Below, piece after piece: positions 12,011-16,812 of a DNA stretch of 16,812 bases (positions are counted from its first letter, which is position 1; the number at the start of each line of letters is the position of its first letter). The notes under the pieces are model-generated. The model searched no databases, had not been told where the DNA came from, and worked only from the letters and a program-made list of their open reading frames with translations. The stretch is from NCBI GenBank assembly GCA_964564695.1, contig CAZMCC010000086.1:1-16812 (forward strand). The letters run 5' to 3'. The translations under genes and the position numbers were made by a program. The stretch is from CAZMCC01 sp964564695 (GTDB taxonomy: Bacteria; Planctomycetota; Phycisphaerae; Phycisphaerales; UBA1924).

Positions 12011-13627
12011 TCAGCTCACCGCACCCACAGTCGGCTCGGTCTCGTCCTTCAGCTCGCTGATGAGGACGTCGGTCGTCAGCATCAGGCCCGCGACGCTGGC
12101 CGCGTTGATGAGCGCCGTCTTGGCGACGAGGGCGGGGTCGATGATGCCGGCCTTGACGAGGTCCTCGTACTGGCCGGTCGCGGCGTTGAAGCCGTAGCCG
12201 GGCTTGGAGTTCTCCTTCACCTTCTCGACGACGAGGTCGCCGTCGAAGCCGGAGTTCTCCGCGATCTGCTTGAGGCAGCTCTCGACGGCGTGCAGGACAA
12301 TGTCGAAGCCGATCTTCTCGTCGCCCTTGGCCTTCTTCTGGGCCGCGATGATGGCATCCTGCGTGCGGACCAGCGCGACGCCGCCGCCGGGGACATACCC
12401 CTCCTTCGCGGCCGCACGCGTCGCGTGCAGCGCGTCGTCGACGCGGTCCTTAACTTCCTTCATCGCGATCTCGGTCGCGCCGCCGACGCTGATGATCGCA
12501 ACGCCACCGGTGAGCTTCGCGAGCCGCTCCATGAGCTTCTCGCGGTCGTAGTCGCTGGTGCTCTTGTCGTGCTGAGCCTTGATCTGGCTCGCGCGGGTGT
12601 CGATGTCCTTTTTCTTGCCGGTGCCCTGGATGATGGTGGTCTCGTCCTTGGTGATGACGACCTTCTTCGCCTTGCCCAGCTCCGAGAGCTGGACGGTGTC
12701 GAGCGAGCGACCAAGGTCCTCGGCGAAGAACGTGCCCGAAGTGAGCACGCCGATGTCGCCGAGCATGGCCTTGCGACGGTCGCCGAAGCCCGGGGCCTTG
12801 ACGGCGCAGACCTTCAGAACGCCGCGGAGGCGGTTGACAACGAGCGCCGCGAGGGCCTCGTTCTCGACTTCCTCGGAGATGATCAGCAGCGGCTGACCCG
12901 CCGTCGCCACCTTGTTGAGCAGCGGCAGCAGGTCGGTCAGGTTCGCGATCTTCTTCTCGTTGATGAGGATCAGGCAGTCCTCGAGCACGCACTCGGCCGT
13001 CTTCGGGTCGGTCATGAAGTACGGCGAGATATACCCCTTGTCGAACGCCATGCCCTCGACGTAATCCAGGGTCGTGGAGGCCGACTTGCCCTCCTCAACC
13101 TCGACGACGCCCTCGGCCCCGACCTTGTCGATCGCCTCGGCGATCAGGGCACCGATGGCGGTGTCGTGGTTCGCCGAGACCGTCGCGATCTTGCGGTAGT
13201 CCTCGATGCCCTTGCACTTCACGGCCATCGCATCGATGGCTTCCGCGGCCGCTGTGGCGGCGGCGTTGATGCCCCGCTGCAGCTGCACCGGGTTCGCACC
13301 CGCGGCCACGTGCCGCAGGCCCTCGACGAAAATCGCCTCGGCAAGCACGGTCGCGGCGGTCGTGCCGTCGCCGGCCTTGTCGGCCGTCTTCTTGGCGACC
13401 TCGTTGACCATCTTCGCGCCCATGGACTGGAAGGGCTCGGGGAGGCTGATCTCCTTGGAGACGCTCACGCCGTCCTTCGTGACCGAGGGGCTGCCATAGG
13501 ACTTCTGGATGATGACGTTGCGCCCGGTGGGGCCCATCGTCACCTTGACGGCGCGAGCGAGCCGCTGCACGCCCTTCTTCATCTCGAGAAGGGCGGCGTC
13601 TTCGAACATCACCTGCTTGGTTGCCAT
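12011..13627 (-). CDS. groEL: Chaperonin GroEL, copy 2, complete, without GGM tail (538 aa)
   Basis: ATP-driven 60-kDa chaperonin. The start is MATKQVMFEDAALLEMKKGV. The protein shows VKVTMGPTGRNVIIQKSYGS, the ATP-site AGDGTTAATVL (a variant of DGTTTAT), VSANHDTAIG, KAPGFGDRRKAMLGDI and the late nucleotide motif EGYVPGGGVALV. It is complete in all three domains. It ends ISELKDETEPTVGAVS, so the Gly-Gly-Met tail of standard GroEL is absent. Only a weak GAGAAAG ribosome site is seen. groES2 lies upstream, separated by a 136-base gap holding inverted repeat copy B. It differs clearly from groEL1 (for example KSYGSPSVTKDGVSVSKEIS against KSFGAPTVTKDGVTVAKEIE), so it is a divergent paralog rather than a recent duplicate. 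Confidence 0.97.
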   Translation of the reverse strand: MATKQVMFEDAALLEMKKGVQRLARAVKVTMGPTGRNVIIQKSYGSPSVTKDGVSVSKEISLPEPFQSMGAKMVNEVAKKTADKAGDGTTAATVLAEAIFVEGLRHVAAGANPVQLQRGINAAATAAAEAIDAMAVKCKGIEDYRKIATVSANHDTAIGALIAEAIDKVGAEGVVEVEEGKSASTTLDYVEGMAFDKGYISPYFMTDPKTAECVLEDCLILINEKKIANLTDLLPLLNKVATAGQPLLIISEEVENEALAALVVNRLRGVLKVCAVKAPGFGDRRKAMLGDIGVLTSGTFFAEDLGRSLDTVQLSELGKAKKVVITKDETTIIQGTGKKKDIDTRASQIKAQHDKSTSDYDREKLMERLAKLTGGVAIISVGGATEIAMKEVKDRVDDALHATRAAAKEGYVPGGGVALVRTQDAIIAAQKKAKGDEKIGFDIVLHAVESCLKQIAENSGFDGDLVVEKVKENSKPGYGFNAATGQYEDLVKAGIIDPALVAKTALINAASVAGLMLTTDVLISELKDETEPTVGAVS

Positions 13628-13651
13628 AGTCGTGTCTTTCTCAGGAATTTT

Positions 13652-13750
13652 CACCGCAGAGGCTTTAGAGGCCGCAGAGTGAAAGGCATGGAACTTGTGT
13701 GCGATCCCGATCAACTGCCCCGCCTCAGCGCCCTCTGCGCCTCTGCGGTA
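13652..13750. repeat. Imperfect inverted repeat (ACCGCAGAGGC family), copy B
   Basis: Left arm CACCGCAGAGGCTTTAGAGG from 13652 and right arm ending CTCTGCGCCTCTGCGGTA at 13750 are imperfect reverse complements. They share the ACCGCAGAGGC core with copy A at 664-759. It lies between groES2 and groEL2, as copy A lies just before groEL1. Confidence 0.75.
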
Positions 13751-13763
13751 GATCCTCTTCTTC

Positions 13764-14054
13764 TCAGCCCTCGATCACGCCGAGCAGCTCGCTCTCGCGG
13801 AGGATGAGGTGCTTGACGCCCTTGATCTCGACTTCGGTGCCGGAGTACTTCCCGTACACCACCGTGTCGCCCTTGCGAACGCTCATCTCGGCCCGCTTGC
13901 CGTTGTCGAGGCGCTTGCCGGGGCCCGAGGCGATGACCTGCCCGCGGACGGGCTTCTCTTTCGCGGACTCGGGCAGGTAAATCCCCGAGGCGGTCTTGGA
14001 TTCGGTCTCGATGGGCTTGACGAGGATGCGGTCTTCGAGGGGCTTGATGGCCAT
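13764..14054 (-). CDS. groES: Co-chaperonin GroES, copy 2 (96 aa)
   Basis: Standard-length GroES. It begins MAIKPLEDRILVKPIETESK, has the mobile loop KTASGIYLPESAKEKPVRG (20-38) and continues QVIASGPGKRLDNGKR. It ends with the conserved KGDTVVYGKYSGTEVEI and ILRESELLGVIEG strands. GGAGA at 14061-14065 lies six bases before ATG 14054. Unlike GroES1 there is no N-terminal extension. It lies 34 bases after dedA and 136 bases before groEL2, its likely partner. Confidence 0.97.
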   Translation of the reverse strand: MAIKPLEDRILVKPIETESKTASGIYLPESAKEKPVRGQVIASGPGKRLDNGKRAEMSVRKGDTVVYGKYSGTEVEIKGVKHLILRESELLGVIEG

Positions 14055-14088
14055 GGTGGCTCTCCGATGTATGCGTGACGACGGGTGT

Positions 14089-14775
14089 CTACTTGGGTGA
14101 TTCGGTATGGGGAACCGGGACCGCACGCGCGGCACGGCGACGGGCGAGGATGAACTCCACCGCCACAGGAATACAGGAAACGACAACAATCGCAATGAGC
14201 ACGGCCTCGAAGTTGTCCTGAACAAACTTCACATTGCCGAATGCGTAGCCCGCGCCGACGCACAGACCGACCCACGCGACCGCGCCGATGACGTTGTAGA
14301 AGAAGAACTTCGAGTACGTCATCGCCCCGGCGCCGGCGACGAACGGGATAAAGGTGCGGACGATCGGGACAAACCGGGCGAGGATGATCGCCTTGCCGCC
14401 GTAGGTCTCGAAGAACTCGTGCGCCCGGGCAAGATGCCTGCGGTTGAGCATCCGCTCGTACAAGGTGTCGTCCGCCCCGGCCCTGAAGACCTGCGGGCCG
14501 AGCCACTTCCCGATGTGGTAGTTCACCGCGTCGCCCAGGATCGCGGCGATGATGAGCACGATCGAGATCAGCCACGGGTTCATCGTCCCGCGGGCCGCGA
14601 CGGCCCCCACCGCGAACAGGAGCGAATCGCCCGGGAGGAAGGGCATGATGACCAGGCCCGTCTCCACGAAGATGATCGCGAACAGCAGCGCGTAGACCCA
14701 CAGCCCGTGGTTCAGGACGAAGCCGTCCAGGAACTTCGGGAGGTCGCTCAGGATTTCGCGGAGCTGGTCGAGCAT
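14089..14775 (-). CDS. DedA family integral membrane protein (228 aa)
   Basis: DedA/SNARE-associated (VTT) proteins are polytopic membrane proteins, several of which flip undecaprenyl phosphate or phospholipids or affect proton-motive force. Visible features are FVETGLVIMPFLPGDSLLF (36-54) with the family acidic residues Glu38 and Asp50, the ILGDAVNYHIGKWLG segment (79-93), and the conserved ILARFVPIVRTFIPFVAGAG (131-150) with Arg134 and Arg140. Further membrane segments follow, such as VLIAIVVVSCIPVAVEFIL, and then a basic tail. Length is normal for the family. It starts 20 bases after the YPKGWD-type antitoxin-like gene and ends 34 bases before groES2. The substrate is unknown. Confidence 0.93.
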   Translation of the reverse strand: MLDQLREILSDLPKFLDGFVLNHGLWVYALLFAIIFVETGLVIMPFLPGDSLLFAVGAVAARGTMNPWLISIVLIIAAILGDAVNYHIGKWLGPQVFRAGADDTLYERMLNRRHLARAHEFFETYGGKAIILARFVPIVRTFIPFVAGAGAMTYSKFFFYNVIGAVAWVGLCVGAGYAFGNVKFVQDNFEAVLIAIVVVSCIPVAVEFILARRRAARAVPVPHTESPK

Positions 14776-14795
14776 GGGGCGAAAATGGACGAGGG

Positions 14796-15056
14796 TCAGG
14801 CAGACTTGCGCTTGGAAGCACGAGCGTGAGGCTTGCGGGAGGGCATCGCGTGGCGAGCAATGAGCTTGGTGACTTCGCCGACCAGGGCAATCGGCACGAC
14901 CATGAGCGCGGTGGCGTCGCCGCCAAACGCGGCGTCATCCTCAGCGGCCGCCGCCTCTGGCGACTGGCTGTCGTAGTACGCCGCGACGCGTTTGACCCTG
15001 GCGGCGTCCCAACCCTTGGGATATATGTTCGGATCACTGTGCTTTGCCATGATCAT
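14796..15056 (-). CDS. Antitoxin-like protein of the YPKGWD type (86 aa)
   Basis: The protein carries NIYPKGWDAARVKRVAAYYD, SQSPEAAAAEDDAAF and, toward the end, MVVPIALVGEVTKLIAR. This combination is one I recognise from small proteins encoded next to DUF4258/BrnT-like toxins: a GWD...RV..V..(Y/H)Y..Q...EA.AED.AAF segment followed by a VP..LV..V..LIA(R/K) helix. The C-terminus is very basic (RKPHARASKRKSA). Its ATG overlaps the stop of the toxin-like gene in ATGA (15053-15056); ATG 15050 is an alternative losing two residues. The order is toxin first, as in many BrnT-type pairs. Antitoxin function is inferred from pairing and pattern. Confidence 0.75.
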   Translation of the reverse strand: MIMAKHSDPNIYPKGWDAARVKRVAAYYDSQSPEAAAAEDDAAFGGDATALMVVPIALVGEVTKLIARHAMPSRKPHARASKRKSA

Positions 15057-15334
15057 TGACCTTTCTTCCGCCGGCGCCGCCGGTATGCCGAGAGAGCCTT
15101 ACCTCGAAGGTCGTACGCGGTGATCAGAAACACGCTGTCACCGCCAGGATCGGGAACGTAGATGAGTTTGAGTATGCGACCGACCGATGTGTGCCCGATG
15201 GCGACGCGCGAATCTTCTCGACCGCCTCGATCCTCGGTTCTCCTCGCAAACGCTTCCGCCGTTTCCTGTTCTGAGACGCTGTGACTCCAAACATGCGGTC
15301 GGCCGTCGGCATCGCGGTGAAAGCGGATGAACAT
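15053..15334 (-). CDS. DUF4258/BrnT-like putative toxin (93 aa)
   Basis: Key features are HVWSHSVSEQETAEAFARR (14-32), SRVAIGHTSVGRILKLIYVP (42-61), SVFLITAYDLRGKALSAYRR (67-86) and a terminal RRRRKKGQ. The pattern G.t..GR.l.viY.p......vitAy...gk...aYr is that of DUF4258 and BrnT-like RelE-superfamily ribonuclease toxins. It lies 5 bases after the HicB-like gene and overlaps the antitoxin-like gene by 4 bases. RelE-type toxins cut mRNA, but no activity can be read directly here. Composition is less GC-rich than the flanking chaperone genes, consistent with mobile acquisition. Confidence 0.75.
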   Translation of the reverse strand: MFIRFHRDADGRPHVWSHSVSEQETAEAFARRTEDRGGREDSRVAIGHTSVGRILKLIYVPDPGGDSVFLITAYDLRGKALSAYRRRRRKKGQ

Positions 15335-15339
15335 TGGCG

Positions 15340-15564
15340 CTATCCGGCCTTTCCAAACGGCACCTCCACGATCTCCTCGGTGATCGGCGGCGGTATCGGA
15401 TCACCGTGCGCCTCAAGGTTGGCAAGATAAAGCTCGATGGCTTCGGCGATGTTCTTGAGCGCGTCCCGTCGAGTGTCGCCTTGACTGTGGCAACCAGGAA
15501 GAACGGGCACGCTGATGCAGTGCTTGCCGTCTTCATCGATTTCGATGTGGACGCGGTACTTCAT
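15340..15564 (-). CDS. HicB-like antitoxin family protein (74 aa)
   Basis: MKYRVHIEIDEDGKHCISVP, VLPGCHSQGDTRRDALKNI and AEAIELYLANLE are typical of the HicB/UPF0150 partial-RNase-H fold: two strands, a PGC-x-(S/T)-x-G-D-T turn, then a helix rich in Ala and Glu. No helix-turn-helix follows; the protein ends EEIVEVPFGKAG. The ATG at 15564 overlaps the previous stop in ATGA (15561-15564); the in-frame ATG at 15576 would add four residues. There is no HicA-like (double-stranded-RNA-binding-fold) partner beside it. The neighbours are instead the 114-residue unknown gene and the DUF4258-like toxin. Confidence 0.82.
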   Translation of the reverse strand: MKYRVHIEIDEDGKHCISVPVLPGCHSQGDTRRDALKNIAEAIELYLANLEAHGDPIPPPITEEIVEVPFGKAG

Positions 15565-15905
15565 TTGGTCACCCATTTGACAAGCCGGGCAGATCCCAGT
15601 GCACGCTGAATCTCCTCCTTGACGTCTTCAGGCACGGGGTCACCGCGATCGCCCTGAAACGCCTTCCGCCAACTGTCACTGACGCGAAATCGTCGCTTGC
15701 ACAGCGGAGTCCGATTGAGCTCAGCAGTGCCCCCAAAGTGTGCAGGGCGTCCGATTTCAAACCAAGCGTCAGCCACTCCGTCAAGTGACGTGAGAGCAGA
15801 ACTAGCGAACTCACTGCCAAGGACGAAGAGAGTCAGATCGTCCGCAAGCTCATCGCTTACTCCAGTGAGATGCACGCTCAGTTGAAGAAGTGTGGCAGTC
15901 GACAT
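15561..15905 (-). CDS. Unknown protein (114 aa) immediately downstream of groEL3
   Basis: The protein begins MSTATLLQLSVHLTGVSDEL and ends SARLVKWVTK. It is not recognised. ADDLTLFVLGSEF, then a variable middle with WFEIGRPAHFGG, then KRRFRVSDSWRKAFQGDRGD and PVPEDVKEEIQRALGSARL suggest an alpha/beta protein with a basic patch and a final amphipathic helix. The ATG at 15905 lies only 3 bases after the groEL3 TAA, with GGGATGGGG of the GGM-tail codons as a possible ribosome site. Its stop overlaps the HicB-like start by 4 bases. Third codon positions are mixed and the local GC is low (31 of 60 bases in 15781-15840). As partner of an orphan HicB-like protein it could be an unrecognised toxin; this is inference. 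Confidence 0.72.
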   Translation of the reverse strand: MSTATLLQLSVHLTGVSDELADDLTLFVLGSEFASSALTSLDGVADAWFEIGRPAHFGGTAELNRTPLCKRRFRVSDSWRKAFQGDRGDPVPEDVKEEIQRALGSARLVKWVTK

Positions 15906-15908
15906 GGC

Positions 15909-16812
<904 letters not shown>

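Noticed and set aside
9375..13807. Very long plus-strand open frames opposite grpE-dnaJ and groEL2 (about 700 residues each)
   Set aside because: They are antisense to strongly conserved genes and arise because GC-rich coding bias leaves the opposite strand open; their translations are low-complexity Leu/Val/Arg/Gly/Asp text without family motifs.

Overview
The window is GC-rich and densely coded, and most genes lie on the minus strand. It looks like a chromosome segment from a planctomycete, most likely of the Phycisphaerae. Pointers are several groES/groEL copies close together, a membrane protein ending in a CxxCGY...CPEC zinc ribbon, a right-handed beta-helix exported protein, an exported-type protein with an Ala/Leu-rich segment and poly-Arg tail like PEP-CTERM proteins, and dispersed palindromic repeats of types I associate with planctomycete genomes. 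The lineage is an inference from content, not from a marker gene.

Layout, left to right. (1) 1-2086, minus: an operon-like run of a degenerate receiver-like protein, groES1, a 67-residue unknown protein and groEL1 (cut by the left edge). (2) 2087-2710: a gene-free divergent intergenic region. (3) 2711-7116: a small Gly-rich membrane protein (+), a frameshifted small gene (-), an FMN-binding split-barrel (general-stress-protein-26-like) protein (-), a two-segment membrane protein with a zinc ribbon (-), a secreted beta-helix protein (+) and a 5'-truncated PEP-CTERM-like gene (-). (4) 7117-9455: a DUF2130 coiled-coil/nuclease-like protein and an FmdB-type zinc-ribbon protein, separated by dispersed repeats. 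(5) 9456-11231, minus: dnaJ followed by grpE, without dnaK. (6) 11355-11971: two overlapping unknown small genes. (7) 12011-14775: dedA-groES2-groEL2. (8) 14796-15905: four small overlapping or closely spaced genes of toxin-antitoxin character. (9) 15909-16812: the C-terminal half of groEL3 (cut by the right edge).

From groEL3 to fmdB (16812 to 8972) every gene lies on the minus strand, mostly with short gaps or 4-base ATGA overlaps. Chaperonin, DnaJ/GrpE, DedA and the toxin-antitoxin-like cassette could therefore be partly co-transcribed. Three different GroELs are present: groEL1 with groES1, groEL2 with groES2 and no GGM tail, and groEL3 with a His-rich plus GGM tail. This suggests specialised chaperonins.

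The most notable points are the toxin-antitoxin-like cassette starting 3 bases after groEL3, the unknown small genes embedded in the chaperone operons, and an imperfect inverted repeat that sits in front of groEL in both groES/groEL operons. No tRNA, rRNA, CRISPR array, IS transposase or CIRCE (HrcA) operator was found by eye.
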